A DNA stretch of 64,000 nt from Nocardioides sp. Root1257. Lineage in GTDB: Bacteria > Actinomycetota > Actinomycetes > Propionibacteriales > Nocardioidaceae. The stretch is from contig NZ_LMDV01000010.1 in NCBI RefSeq assembly GCF_001425175.1, forward strand, positions 239,301-303,300, given 5' to 3'. Made by a program: the position numbers and the translations under genes. The notes below the pieces were generated by a model. It saw nothing but the letters and a program-made list of their open reading frames with translations. It had not been told where the DNA came from and made no database searches. Shown here piece after piece: positions 1-7,051 of this stretch; within the stretch, counting starts at the first letter, position 1, and the number at the start of each line of letters is the position of its first letter.

Positions 1-131
1 GCGGTGCGCGCGGCGACCACGACGTCGGCGCCGGCCTCGGCGAACGCGACGGCGATCGCCCGGCCGATCCCCGCTCCCCCGCCGGTGACGACGGCGACCT
101 GGTCGGTGAGTCGGAAGTCGTCGAGGATCAC
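1..131 (-). CDS. SDR-family oxidoreductase, N-terminal fragment
   Basis: The reverse strand reads from a GTG at 131 off the left edge of the window, so only about 43 residues are present. They begin MILDDFRLTDQVAVVTGGG and continue with a TGGGAGIG glycine-rich motif and an alternating beta strand (ADVVVAAR). This is the N-terminal Rossmann NAD(P)-binding motif (TGxxxGIG) of classical short-chain dehydrogenases. The substrate cannot be told because the catalytic YxxxK part lies outside the window. It is divergent from the sigma factor gene at 192, with about 60 bp between the starts. Confidence 0.8.
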   Translation of the reverse strand, partial: MILDDFRLTDQVAVVTGGGAGIGRAIAVAFAEAGADVVVAART

Positions 132-191
132 GGGTGACAACCTAGGTCGTCGGCCCGGAGTTAGGACAGGTGTGACCAGACGGAGCCAGAC

Positions 192-710
192 ATGATCCCG
201 GGCCGGGACCGACGCGCGTTCGACGAGTTCGTCGCCACCTCGGCCAGCCGGCTCGTCCGTACGGCGTACCTGCTGTGCGGCGACCGCGGCCACGCCGAGG
301 ACCTCGTGCAGACGGCCCTCCTGCGCACCGCGCGCCGGTGGCGGAGCGCCCGACGGCAGCCCGAGGCGTACGCGCGCCGGGTCGTCGTCAACCTGGCCAA
401 GGACCGGTGGCGCGACCTCGCGCGCCGGCCCGCGGAGGCGCCCCTGGAGGGCGCCGACCGGGCGGGCCCGATCGGCGTGGTCGACGGGCTGCTGGACCGC
501 GACGAGCTGCTCCGCGCGACGGAGCAGCTCTCGGCGGGACAGCGGGCCGTGCTGGTGCTGCGGTACTTCGACGACCTCACGGTCGAGGAGACCGCCGCGA
601 CGCTCGGGTGCTCGACCGGCACCGTCAAGTCACAGACCTCGCGCGCCCTGGAACGCCTCCGGGTCGTGCTCACCCCCGAGAAGGAGAACGCCGATGTTGA
701 CCGACGATGA
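192..710 (+). CDS. SigE-family ECF RNA polymerase sigma factor
   Basis: This 172-residue protein has the two-domain ECF layout. Region 2 (about residues 10-75) includes DRGHAEDLVQTALLR. Region 4 (about 110-160) has the helix-turn-helix LTVEETAATLGCSTGTVKSQTSRALERL. It should direct RNA polymerase to a small regulon. Length and the conserved AEDLVQ segment fit the actinobacterial SigE-like ECF group. The ATG at 192 follows a GGAGCC ribosome site. The gene overlaps the next gene, a single-pass membrane protein, by 17 bp, which suggests translational coupling and a sigma/regulator pair. A paralogous pair lies at 25261-26485. The inducing signal and target promoters are not visible. Confidence 0.9.
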   Translation: MIPGRDRRAFDEFVATSASRLVRTAYLLCGDRGHAEDLVQTALLRTARRWRSARRQPEAYARRVVVNLAKDRWRDLARRPAEAPLEGADRAGPIGVVDGLLDRDELLRATEQLSAGQRAVLVLRYFDDLTVEETAATLGCSTGTVKSQTSRALERLRVVLTPEKENADVDRR

Positions 711-1239
711 CCTGACCCGCCAGCTGGGCGGAGCCTTCCGCGACGCCACCGACGACCTGGAGTACGCCGGCCGGGTGCCGACGCCGCGCAGCGCGGTCGC
801 CACCGTCGGCGTCCCCCTCGCCTCGACCGCCGCCGTGGTGGCCGCCCTCGCCGTCGTGTGGGCCTCCGCGCCGGGCACCGACGACCCGACCCCGCCGACC
901 ACCGCCGGGCCGAGCGCCGTCGCTCCCCCGATCGTCACTCGCACCATCGAGGTCGCCGGCTTCTCGTTCAGCTACCGCGGCGAGGCCCGGGCCGACGACC
1001 TCTATGCCCGGATGTCCCCGGGCGCCGTACCGGAGGACGCCCAGCCGATCGACGCGCCCGACGGCGTCCAGGCCTGGGTCGGCACCGACCCGCAGAGCGG
1101 CGACCACGCGCTCTACGTCGACGCGCCGACCCGCAACGGGGGCAAGCTCTTCGCGCTGCTCTCGCCGACCTGGACGGCGGAGCAGCTGACCGACCTGTTC
1201 CTGCACGGTCAGCCGCGCACCGTCCCCGCCGTCAGCTGA
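694..1239 (+). CDS. single-pass membrane protein paired with sigma factor
   Basis: The 181-residue product has a cytoplasmic N-terminus of about 30 residues with acidic DDDL and DATDDLEY segments. One hydrophobic segment follows (about residues 36-58), then a Pro/Thr-rich linker and an extracytoplasmic domain of about 110 residues. The start overlaps the sigma gene by 17 bp. Position and topology suggest a membrane-bound modulator (anti-sigma-like), but there is no recognisable zinc-binding anti-sigma (ZAS) HxxxCxxC motif and I recognise no named domain. Function therefore rests on context only. The protein at 25790 has the same architecture beside the second sigma factor. Confidence 0.7.
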   Translation: MLTDDDLTRQLGGAFRDATDDLEYAGRVPTPRSAVATVGVPLASTAAVVAALAVVWASAPGTDDPTPPTTAGPSAVAPPIVTRTIEVAGFSFSYRGEARADDLYARMSPGAVPEDAQPIDAPDGVQAWVGTDPQSGDHALYVDAPTRNGGKLFALLSPTWTAEQLTDLFLHGQPRTVPAVS

Positions 1240-1256
1240 CGACGAAGCTCCGGCAC

Positions 1257-1298
1257 CCGACCTGCGCCATGACCCGAACGGGCCATGGCGCAGGTCGG
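1257..1298. terminator. bidirectional hairpin terminator between convergent genes
   Basis: A near-perfect inverted repeat has arms at 1257-1276 and 1279-1298 (19 of 20 positions pair; outer 15 bp CCGACCTGCGCCATG perfect) and almost no loop. It lies between the stop of the sigma-linked membrane protein (1239) and the stop of the MFS gene (1310), so it can terminate both. There is no T-tract, as is common in high-GC actinobacteria. Confidence 0.7.
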
Positions 1299-1309
1299 AC
1301 GGAGCCGAC

Positions 1310-2731
1310 TCAGGCCTGCTCGGACCTCGGGATGGTCAGGGCCACCGCCCCGCCCAGGAACGCCGCGAAGGTGGCGACGAGGAAGCAGGCCTTGAACGCG
1401 CCCTCGGTCGGGATGCCGAGCGCCGAGGTCTGGCCGGTGAGCACGGTCGCCATCACGGCGGAGGCGACGGTCGTGCCGACCGACCGCATCAGGGCGTTGA
1501 TCCCGACCGCCGAGCCCGCCTCGTTCATCGGGACGGCGTTCATGATCAGCGTGGGCATCGCGGCGTAGCCGATGCCGACGCCGGCGCCGCAGATCAGCGT
1601 CGCGATCAGGATCTGCCACGGCGCGGACATCAGGAAGAACGAGAGCAGGTAGCCGCCGCCGAGCACCGCGGCGCCGAGTGCGAGTGCGTACTTCGCGCCG
1701 AAGGTGCGCATCAGCCAGCTGGCGAACGGCGCGAGCGCCAGCATCATCAGGCCGCTCGGCGCCATCCAGAGCCCGGCCGCGAGGACCGACTGGCCGAGTC
1801 CGTAGCCCGTCGCCTCCGGCAGCTGGAGGAGCTGCGGGAAGACGATCGCCTGCGCCATCATCCCGAAGCCGATGGCCAGGGCGGCGATGTTGGTCAGCAG
1901 GACCGGGCGGCGCGAGGTGACGCGGAGGTCGCAGAGCGGCTCCGTACGGCGCAGCTCGTACCAGCCCCAGGCCAGGAGCACGAGGACGCCCACGACGATC
2001 GCCCCGACGGTGCGAGGCGAGCCCCAGCCCCACGTGTTGCCCTTGGTGATGCCCACCAGGGTGGTGACCAGACCGACGGTCAGCCCGAGCGCGCCGCCGA
2101 AGTCGAAGGTGCCCGGGTGGCCGTCGTGCACGTGCGGCACGAGGAACCAGGAGCCGAGCCCGACCAGCACGGCCAGGCCGGTGGCGACCCAGAAGAGCGT
2201 GTGCCAGTCGCCGGTCTGGACGATCCAGGCGGAGAGCGGCAGACCGATCGCGCCACCGACGCCGAGGGTCGCGCTCATGGCGGCGACGGCCGTGGTCGCC
2301 ATCGCCGGCGGGACGACCTCGCGCATCAGGCTGATGCCGACCGGGATGAAGCCCATCGCCAGGCCCTGGAGGCCGCGGCCGGCGATGACGGGGACCAGGG
2401 TGTCGGACAGGGCGCAGACCAGCGAGCCCGCGAGCATCAGGACGGAGCTGCCGACCAGCACCCGCTGCTTGCCGAAGAGGTCGCCGAGGCGACCCGCGAT
2501 CGGCATCGCGACCGCGGCGCCGAGGAGGGTGATGGTGACGACCCAGGAGGCGTTGGCCGCGGAGGTGCCGAGGAACTGGGGCAGCTCGCTCTGGATCGGG
2601 ATCACCAGGGTCTGCATCAGCGCGACGCTCATGCCGGCGAAGCACAGGAAGATGACCGTCATCAGCGCCGACGAGCGGTCCTGCTCGACGAGCGGGTCCG
2701 CGTCGTTCGCGGTCTTCACGGTGTCGGTCAC
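1310..2731 (-). CDS. MFS drug/solute exporter (DHA2-like)
   Basis: The 473-residue protein is largely hydrophobic, with about 14 predicted membrane segments. An MFS loop-2 signature (GRLGDLFGKQRVL) follows the second segment and an antiporter-type GRGLQGLAMGF motif lies further on. Size and motifs fit the DHA2 (EmrB/QacA-like) proton-coupled exporters. The GTG at 2731 is chosen because a TTGGAGG site lies just upstream; the much longer upstream reading frame runs through the divergent MarR gene. It is transcribed away from the MarR gene and shares an 87-bp intergenic region containing a palindrome. This is the classic arrangement of an exporter repressed by its MarR neighbour and induced by the exported compound. 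The substrate is unknown. Confidence 0.85.
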   Translation of the reverse strand: MTDTVKTANDADPLVEQDRSSALMTVIFLCFAGMSVALMQTLVIPIQSELPQFLGTSAANASWVVTITLLGAAVAMPIAGRLGDLFGKQRVLVGSSVLMLAGSLVCALSDTLVPVIAGRGLQGLAMGFIPVGISLMREVVPPAMATTAVAAMSATLGVGGAIGLPLSAWIVQTGDWHTLFWVATGLAVLVGLGSWFLVPHVHDGHPGTFDFGGALGLTVGLVTTLVGITKGNTWGWGSPRTVGAIVVGVLVLLAWGWYELRRTEPLCDLRVTSRRPVLLTNIAALAIGFGMMAQAIVFPQLLQLPEATGYGLGQSVLAAGLWMAPSGLMMLALAPFASWLMRTFGAKYALALGAAVLGGGYLLSFFLMSAPWQILIATLICGAGVGIGYAAMPTLIMNAVPMNEAGSAVGINALMRSVGTTVASAVMATVLTGQTSALGIPTEGAFKACFLVATFAAFLGGAVALTIPRSEQA

Positions 2732-2770
2732 GCGTCCTCCAAGGCTGTGGTGGCCCGGTGTGCCGAGCCT

Positions 2771-2798
2771 TGTGCATCTTACATATGTATCTTGCACA
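2771..2798. promoter_or_regulatory. candidate MarR operator in divergent promoter
   Basis: The element is TGTGCA, 3 nt, TACATATGTA, 3 nt, TGCACA: a perfect 10-bp core palindrome flanked by a perfect 6-bp inverted pair. It is AT-rich in a very GC-rich context. It sits between the MFS start (2731) and the MarR start (2819), where autorepressing MarR proteins bind. The assignment is inferred from symmetry and position. Confidence 0.6.
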
Positions 2799-2818
2799 TG
2801 GCAGGTAGCATGCGTCAC

Positions 2819-3274
2819 ATGGCCGGACCGACCCGCACCCAGCAGTCGATGCTGACCGAGCTCGCGGACGAGCTGATGCGGGTGGGGCGTCGGCGGCACG
2901 TGAACGTCGAGGGCACCGAGCTGGACATGTCGGCGTTCAAGGTGCTCTGGGTGCTCTCCGACGACCGGCCACGCACGCTGCGCGAGCTCGCCGAGGAGCT
3001 CGACCTCGAGCTGTCCACGATCAACCGCCAGGTCAACGCGGCCGTCCGCGCGGGCCTGCTGGAGCGCTTCTCCGTGCCCGACGGTCCGAGCAGGCCGGTG
3101 CGCCCCACCGCCGAGGGCCGCCGGCTCTACGAGCACGACTCGGCGATCCACGCCGACCTCTACCGCTCGGTACTGGCCGAGATGGGCGCCGACCAGGTGC
3201 GCGAGCTGGCGCACGGCCTGCGCGCGTTCAACGACGCCTACGAACGCCGGGCACCTCGACGCACCCGGGACTGA
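2819..3274 (+). CDS. MarR-family transcriptional regulator
   Basis: The 151-residue protein carries a winged helix-turn-helix at about residues 40-105 (RTLRELAEELDLELSTINRQ, then a wing with RPVRPTAEGRRLY). Dimerisation helices flank it at both ends, as in MarR repressors. It probably represses the divergent MFS gene and itself through the palindrome at 2771-2798. In-frame ATGs at 2798, 2810 and 2819 compete. The first overlaps the palindrome. ATG 2819 is preferred, at a workable distance from GGCAGG, with 2810 as an alternative. The ligand is unknown; such pairs usually answer to small aromatic or toxic compounds. Confidence 0.85.
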   Translation: MAGPTRTQQSMLTELADELMRVGRRRHVNVEGTELDMSAFKVLWVLSDDRPRTLRELAEELDLELSTINRQVNAAVRAGLLERFSVPDGPSRPVRPTAEGRRLYEHDSAIHADLYRSVLAEMGADQVRELAHGLRAFNDAYERRAPRRTRD

Positions 3275-3296
3275 ACCCCGTAGGCTCGGACCTGCC

Positions 3297-3761
3297 ATGA
3301 ACACTTCCTCGCCGGTCAGCACCCCCGACATCGCCAGCCTCGACCAGGACCTCGGCGCCGACGGCGCCGCCGTCATCCGCTCGCTCGCCGGGCTCCTGCA
3401 CGACGCCGGGCGGATCAGCGACGTCGACGTCTTCGTCGACGCAGCCCTGGCCCGCGAGGCGCTCGGCTCGACCGTCCTCCCGGGCGGGCTCGCGATGCCC
3501 CACGCCCGCAGCCACGCCGTCTCGACCTCGTCGGTCGCCGTGGCCCGGCTCGCCGAGCCGGTCACGTTCTCCTCCGGGTCCGAGCCGGTCCGGCTCGTCC
3601 TGCTGATCGCCGCGCCGGGCGACGACTCCGCGGGCTACCTGGCCCTGCTCCAGAAGATCGCCACGGCGTGCGTGAAGTTCGGCTTCGTCTCCGACCTCTC
3701 CGACGCTCGGACGCCGGAGGCCCTGGCCGAGCTCGTCAACCAGGCCGTCGGGTCCCGCTGA
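3297..3761 (+). CDS. PTS EIIA-type phosphotransfer protein (fructose/mannitol class)
   Basis: The 154-residue protein matches the EIIA-2 fold. The segment GGLAMPHARS places the phosphoryl-accepting histidine at residue 69, and VRLVLLIAAPGDDSAGYLALLQKIA follows in the conserved position. In a full PTS, HPr passes phosphate to this histidine and EIIB then takes it for sugar import. No EIIB, EIIC, HPr or EI gene is nearby, so this is an orphan EIIA. It could serve a transporter encoded elsewhere or have a regulatory role, as in EIIA-Ntr-like proteins. It follows the MarR gene by 22 bp but no functional link is evident. Confidence 0.85.
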   Translation: MNTSSPVSTPDIASLDQDLGADGAAVIRSLAGLLHDAGRISDVDVFVDAALAREALGSTVLPGGLAMPHARSHAVSTSSVAVARLAEPVTFSSGSEPVRLVLLIAAPGDDSAGYLALLQKIATACVKFGFVSDLSDARTPEALAELVNQAVGSR

Positions 3762-3801
3762 CCCACGGCGTACGCCGCGACCGATCGGGTACTGCCCGGT
3801 C

Positions 3802-4110
3802 ATGGCCGACCCCGCACCGCCCCCGGAGACCGAGCACGAGCCGACTCCCCCGAGCCCGAAGGACCCGCTGCGCCGGTCGCGGACCAGCGGCGCGTTCGTG
3901 GCGGTCGTCGCCCTGGCGCTGCTGCTGGTCCTGCTGATCATCTTCATCGCCCAGAACACCCAGGACGTGCACGTCTCGTTCCTCGCCTGGGACGGCACGA
4001 CACCCCTCGCGGTCGCCCTGATGATCGCCGCGGTCGCCGGCATCCTGCTGACCGCCGTCGCCGGCCTGCTGAGGATCTGGCAGCTGCGCCGACGGGTGCG
4101 CCGTACCTAG
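3802..4110 (+). CDS. LapA-domain (DUF1049) two-TM membrane protein
   Basis: The 102-residue protein has a Pro/Glu-rich cytoplasmic N-terminus of about 30 residues. Two membrane helices follow (about 31-50 and 68-92), separated by the conserved loop IFIAQNTQDVHVSFLAW. A basic tail (LRRRVRRT) ends it. That loop is typical of the LapA/DUF1049 family, which in proteobacteria supports lipopolysaccharide assembly; its role in Gram-positive actinobacteria is unknown. The last 4 bp overlap the convergent hydrolase gene. Confidence 0.75.
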   Translation: MADPAPPPETEHEPTPPSPKDPLRRSRTSGAFVAVVALALLLVLLIIFIAQNTQDVHVSFLAWDGTTPLAVALMIAAVAGILLTAVAGLLRIWQLRRRVRRT

Positions 4111-4724
4111 GCGATCGTGGTCAGCGACGCCAGCACGAAGTCCGTCGCGAGCCGCTCGAAGGCGGACCCGCGACGCAGCATCGCGTGCTTGCCGCCCTCG
4201 ACGGGGACGAACTCCACCTCGGTCGTCTGCCCGATCGCCTCGGCCACGACGCGCGCCCGCTCCGGGTCGGCGACCCGGTCGTCGGTGCCGTGCACGACCA
4301 GCACCCGCCGACCTCGGAGGTCGGCGCGATCCGTCGGGTAGACCCACGGGTTGAGGGCGACCACGACGCGCACGCCGTCGAGGCTGCCGGCCAGCAGCGC
4401 CGCACGCCCCCCGAGCGAGTGCCCGACCAGGCCGATCGGCACGTCGCCGTACCGCTGCCGCACCTCGGCGATCGCTCCGGCGACGTCGTCGATCGGCGTG
4501 TGCGTCATGTCCCAGCCCCGGTGCGAGTTCAGCAGCCGGAGCACGGCCACCCGCCCGCGACCGGCGCGGGCGATGCGGCGCGCGAGCGGCACCATCCGCA
4601 GCACGGACAGCTGCGCGGGGTGCACGGCGGTGCGCCCCGGGCGGGCGGCGCCGCCGTGCAGGAGCAGCACGACCGCCTCCGGTCGCTCCGGCGCGTACGT
4701 CGTGATCAGGCGGCTCGCGGACAC
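4107..4724 (-). CDS. alpha/beta-hydrolase (dienelactone hydrolase-like)
   Basis: The 205-residue protein has the alpha/beta-hydrolase signature. A strand-loop AVVLLLHGGAA forms the oxyanion region, the nucleophile elbow is GLVGHSLGG, an acid candidate lies in VVHGTDDRVADP, and the C-terminal histidine is in VEGGKHAML. The triad Ser-Asp-His is therefore intact. There is no signal peptide, so it acts in the cytoplasm, probably on an ester or thioester; the substrate cannot be inferred. The start is the GTG at 4724. It is convergent with the LapA-like gene (4-bp overlap), with no terminator between them. Confidence 0.8.
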   Translation of the reverse strand: MSASRLITTYAPERPEAVVLLLHGGAARPGRTAVHPAQLSVLRMVPLARRIARAGRGRVAVLRLLNSHRGWDMTHTPIDDVAGAIAEVRQRYGDVPIGLVGHSLGGRAALLAGSLDGVRVVVALNPWVYPTDRADLRGRRVLVVHGTDDRVADPERARVVAEAIGQTTEVEFVPVEGGKHAMLRRGSAFERLATDFVLASLTTIA

Positions 4725-4773
4725 GCGACCAGTGTGTCCGAGCCCTGGTGGCCGGGCGGCCGCGCGGGAGTTT

Positions 4774-4793
4774 CCTCAAGACCTCCTCAAGAC
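4774..4793. repeat. 9-bp tandem direct repeat, possible regulator box
   Basis: CCTCAAGAC occurs at 4774-4782 and again at 4785-4793, an 11-bp period (one helical turn). It lies in the 221-bp region between the hydrolase start (4724) and the M23 gene (4946). Direct repeats one turn apart are typical of response-regulator sites, but no regulator gene is adjacent. Confidence 0.35.
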
Positions 4794-4842
4794 TGGGTCG
4801 AGAGGCTTCCCGGACGGCGTACCTCCGCCTAGAGTTCTGTTC

Positions 4843-4874
4843 GACCCGCTGGAGACCCGAGACTCCAGCGGGTC
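4843..4874. terminator. 12-bp perfect hairpin upstream of M23 gene
   Basis: GACCCGCTGGAG (4843-4854) pairs perfectly with CTCCAGCGGGTC (4863-4874) across an 8-nt loop. It lies 71 bp before the M23 start and no gene ends nearby, so it may act as an insulator or as a 5' UTR structure rather than a normal terminator. Confidence 0.5.
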
Positions 4875-4945
4875 ACTTACATTTCGGGCGCACCATCCCC
4901 ACTTTGGGTCTGCCGATTGGCAGGTGATCGGCGCCATGCTCGGAC

Positions 4946-5743
4946 ATGGTCACTCCACTCGCTCCGAAGCTGATGCAGCTGGGCACGACGTGGCGGTACA
5001 GCGATCACAGCCTCCACGCGGCCTACGACTACCCCGTGCCGGTCGGCACGACGGCGAGAGCCGTCCGCGACGGCACGGTCCTCGCGACCCATGACGGCGT
5101 CCACAACAACGTCCCGCCGGACCACGGCTTCTCCGGCGCCCCGGTCAACTTCGTGCTGCTGGGCAGCACCTACCAGGGCAGACCGATCTCGATCCTCTAC
5201 ATGCACCTGTCTCCTGGCCTCAGCGTCAAGCCGGGCCAGCAGGTGACGGCCGGCCAGAAGATCGGCAAGTCCGGCAACTCGGGCCACAGCTTCGGCCCGC
5301 ACCTCCACGTCGCCGTGATGTTCGGGCACCACGACGAGGGGAGCAAGTTCGCCTACCTGAGCGGCATCCCGCACGACGAGTCGCCGCCGAAGAAGGTCGC
5401 CTCGAACGGCGTGACGATCTACCCGCCCAACCAGGTCTACGGCCGCGCCAAGCCCGGCCCCTTCGACTCGGGGACCGTCATCGTCGACGAGCTCCACTTC
5501 GACGTGCGCGACTCCGACAGCGTCCGTCGACTCCAGCAGCGGCTCAACCACATCAGCCTCGACCGCGGCGTCGAGCTGCCGGTCACCGGCAACTACCTGA
5601 AGATGACCCGCGACGAGGTCCGGAAGTGGCAGATCCAGAAGGACGGTGCCGCCCCCGGCAGCGAGGCCGCTGACGGGAACCTCGGGCCGCTGCAGGCCAG
5701 GAAGCTCTTCCCGAAGGCCTACCGCGTGCAGGACCACGCCTGA
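4946..5743 (+). CDS. M23-family metallopeptidase with peptidoglycan-binding domain
   Basis: The 265-residue protein has an M23 (LytM-like) domain at about residues 20-130. Zinc ligands are H24 and D28 (HAAYD) and H121 in the HLH motif (H119-L-H121); H87 in YMHL completes the usual set. A PG_binding_1-like helical repeat at about 190-255 includes VRRLQQRLN. It should hydrolyse peptide cross-links in peptidoglycan. There is no signal peptide or membrane segment, unusual for a host cell-wall enzyme but normal for phage endolysins. GC content looks lower than in the neighbours. It is followed after 14 bp by an EEP-fold gene, so the two form an operon. Confidence 0.8.
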   Translation: MVTPLAPKLMQLGTTWRYSDHSLHAAYDYPVPVGTTARAVRDGTVLATHDGVHNNVPPDHGFSGAPVNFVLLGSTYQGRPISILYMHLSPGLSVKPGQQVTAGQKIGKSGNSGHSFGPHLHVAVMFGHHDEGSKFAYLSGIPHDESPPKKVASNGVTIYPPNQVYGRAKPGPFDSGTVIVDELHFDVRDSDSVRRLQQRLNHISLDRGVELPVTGNYLKMTRDEVRKWQIQKDGAAPGSEAADGNLGPLQARKLFPKAYRVQDHA

Positions 5744-5757
5744 CGAGAGGAAGAGCC

Positions 5758-6459
5758 ATGGGACTCACCGTCCTGCACGCTCCGTTGCACGCCCCCTCGG
5801 CCCGTCAGCGCCCGGCGGTCGTGACCCGGGAGATCCGCAAGCACCAGGCCACGATGGTCGGCCTGACCGAGGCCTACGGGATCCTGCCCGCCCTCGGCCG
5901 GATGCGCGACTACCGGCTCGTCGTCGAGAGCGGGGGCAGGGACCGCCGCCGGGGCCAGAAGGACAACCCGATCCTGATCCGCACCAAGATGCGGTCCCTC
6001 GGATCCGGGCAGGTCCTCGGCTGCGACGCCGCGACCCCGGTCCGGATTGCGCCCGAGCGGTGGTTCACCTACTCCGCCTTCGACGTCCCGGACGTCGGCG
6101 CCGTCTGTCACGTCGTGCTCCACCCGCACGCGTCCGTCCAGGACAAGGCCAGCGGACTGCTGCGCACCGACAACGACCGCGCCCGCGAGTACGGCCGCCA
6201 GATGAAGGGCCTCGAGGCGATGCTCGACTTCGCGGCCGCCGTCGGCTGGCGGGTCGTGGTGACCGGGGACATGAACTTCCGCGACCACGGCGCCGACCCA
6301 CGCTCGCCGTACGACATCCTGCGCGCGCACGGCCTCAAGGTCGTGTCCCACGGCATCGACTGCATCGCCTTTGCGCCGGCCCTCGACCTGAAGGTCGACG
6401 AGGTCGGTGTCCCGTCCTCGATCACCGACCACCCGTGGCTGGTGGGCCGGAGCGGGTGA
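5758..6459 (+). CDS. endonuclease/exonuclease/phosphatase (EEP) fold protein
   Basis: The 233-residue protein has hallmarks of the DNase I/EEP fold: an N-terminal strand with GLTVLHAPLH, the motif VVVTGDMNFRDHG (metal-binding GDxN) and a terminal SITDHPWLV (the catalytic xDH motif). Internal MVGLTEAYG provides the usual Glu. It is probably a metal-dependent phosphodiesterase or nuclease. There is no signal peptide. It lies 14 bp after the M23 gene with its own GAGAGGAAGAG ribosome site and ends 7 bp from the 3' end of a tRNA gene on the other strand. Such nucleases are frequent in actinophage genomes; the target here is unknown. Confidence 0.7.
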   Translation: MGLTVLHAPLHAPSARQRPAVVTREIRKHQATMVGLTEAYGILPALGRMRDYRLVVESGGRDRRRGQKDNPILIRTKMRSLGSGQVLGCDAATPVRIAPERWFTYSAFDVPDVGAVCHVVLHPHASVQDKASGLLRTDNDRAREYGRQMKGLEAMLDFAAAVGWRVVVTGDMNFRDHGADPRSPYDILRAHGLKVVSHGIDCIAFAPALDLKVDEVGVPSSITDHPWLVGRSG

Positions 6460-6466
6460 GAGGTAG

Positions 6467-6542
6467 TGGAGCCGCCTGTCAGAATCGAACTGACGACCTT
6501 CTCATTACGAGTGAGATGCTCTACCGACTGAGCTAAGGCGGC
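6467..6542 (-). tRNA. tRNA-Thr (anticodon CGU)
   Basis: Reading the minus strand from 6542, the sequence folds as a standard 76-nt tRNA with encoded CCA. The acceptor stem GCCGCCT pairs with AGGCGGC. The D-loop has AGCTCAGTCGGTAGAGC. The anticodon arm TCTCA-CTCGTAA-TGAGA gives anticodon CGT. The T arm has GTTCGATTC. It decodes ACG threonine codons. Its 3' end abuts the M23/EEP gene pair. Confidence 0.96.
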
Positions 6543-6645
6543 GTGCTGTCCGTCGTACCGACCGGGCAACCCGAGGAAGTATAGGGAAGGGCGAGCCCGG
6601 TCGCGAAACCGGCGCCGCTCTCCGCGTTCGGGCCGGAAATGCACG

Positions 6646-6672
6646 ATGCCCGGATCGCACAGATCCGGGCAT
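6646..6672 (-). terminator. hairpin terminator after small Cys-rich gene
   Basis: ATGCCCGGATC (6646-6656) pairs perfectly with GATCCGGGCAT (6662-6672) over a 5-nt loop. It lies 67 bp beyond the stop of the minus-strand small gene at 6739. Confidence 0.65.
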
Positions 6673-6738
6673 GCGGCCCCCGTCCGGGCGACGAACGCGA
6701 CTACGTCGTCAGGCGGGTTGTCCTGGTGAGCCGGTGGC

Positions 6739-6921
6739 TCAGGCGGCGAGGACGACCTTCTCGGTGGAGACGGCCTTCTTGCCGGTGACCAGCGTCTGGT
6801 CGGCGCCGCACCAGCAGGTGAAGGCGACGACGATGCCGTGGTCGGTGTTGCTCATGGAGGTCACCTGGCTCGGGAAGATGAGCTGACGCTTCTGGCACGC
6901 GGTGCACTGGTGGTCGAACAT
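6739..6921 (-). CDS. small Cys-rich conserved-type protein
   Basis: The 60-residue protein starts MFDHQCTACQKRQLIFPSQV. It has CxxC (C6, C9) and, 27 residues later, CWC (C36, C38), which could form a treble-clef-like or zinc-ribbon site. The start is the ATG at 6921, preceded on its strand by GAGTGAGGTCACC. It has a terminator hairpin downstream (6646-6672) and is divergent from the LysR gene. I recognise no named family; a metal-binding role is inferred from the cysteines only. Confidence 0.65.
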   Translation of the reverse strand: MFDHQCTACQKRQLIFPSQVTSMSNTDHGIVVAFTCWCGADQTLVTGKKAVSTEKVVLAA

Positions 6922-7010
6922 GGTGACCTCACTCTCGGGTTGCGGGACGGGGCTCCTGCCACCGTCGATGACTCAATTCTCCGACAGGTGTAGACATAGG
7001 GGTAGCCTTA

Positions 7011-7031
7011 GTTTCCTTCGGAAACCGAAGG
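7011..7031. promoter_or_regulatory. overlapping inverted repeats in LysR promoter region
   Basis: CCTTCGG-AAA-CCGAAGG (7015-7031) is a perfect 7-bp inverted repeat. It overlaps GTTTCC-TTC-GGAAAC (7011-7025), a perfect 6-bp one. The pair lies 20 bp upstream of the LysR start, in the 130-bp divergent region shared with the small Cys-rich gene. LysR autoregulatory binding is plausible; a short RNA hairpin is the alternative. Confidence 0.45.
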
Positions 7032-7051
7032 CAAGTCCTAGGGATGTGATC

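Noticed and set aside
4725..4945. Second attachment site matching the tRNA-Thr 3' end
   Set aside because: No duplicate of the tRNA 3' sequence (AGGCGGCTCCA or its complement) was found near the far end of the M23/EEP pair, so integration remains a hypothesis.
6990..7012. IdeR/DtxR-like iron box upstream of the LysR gene (GGGTAGCCTTAG region)
   Set aside because: Only about 11 of 19 positions match the consensus by eye, which is too weak in a region containing other symmetric elements.
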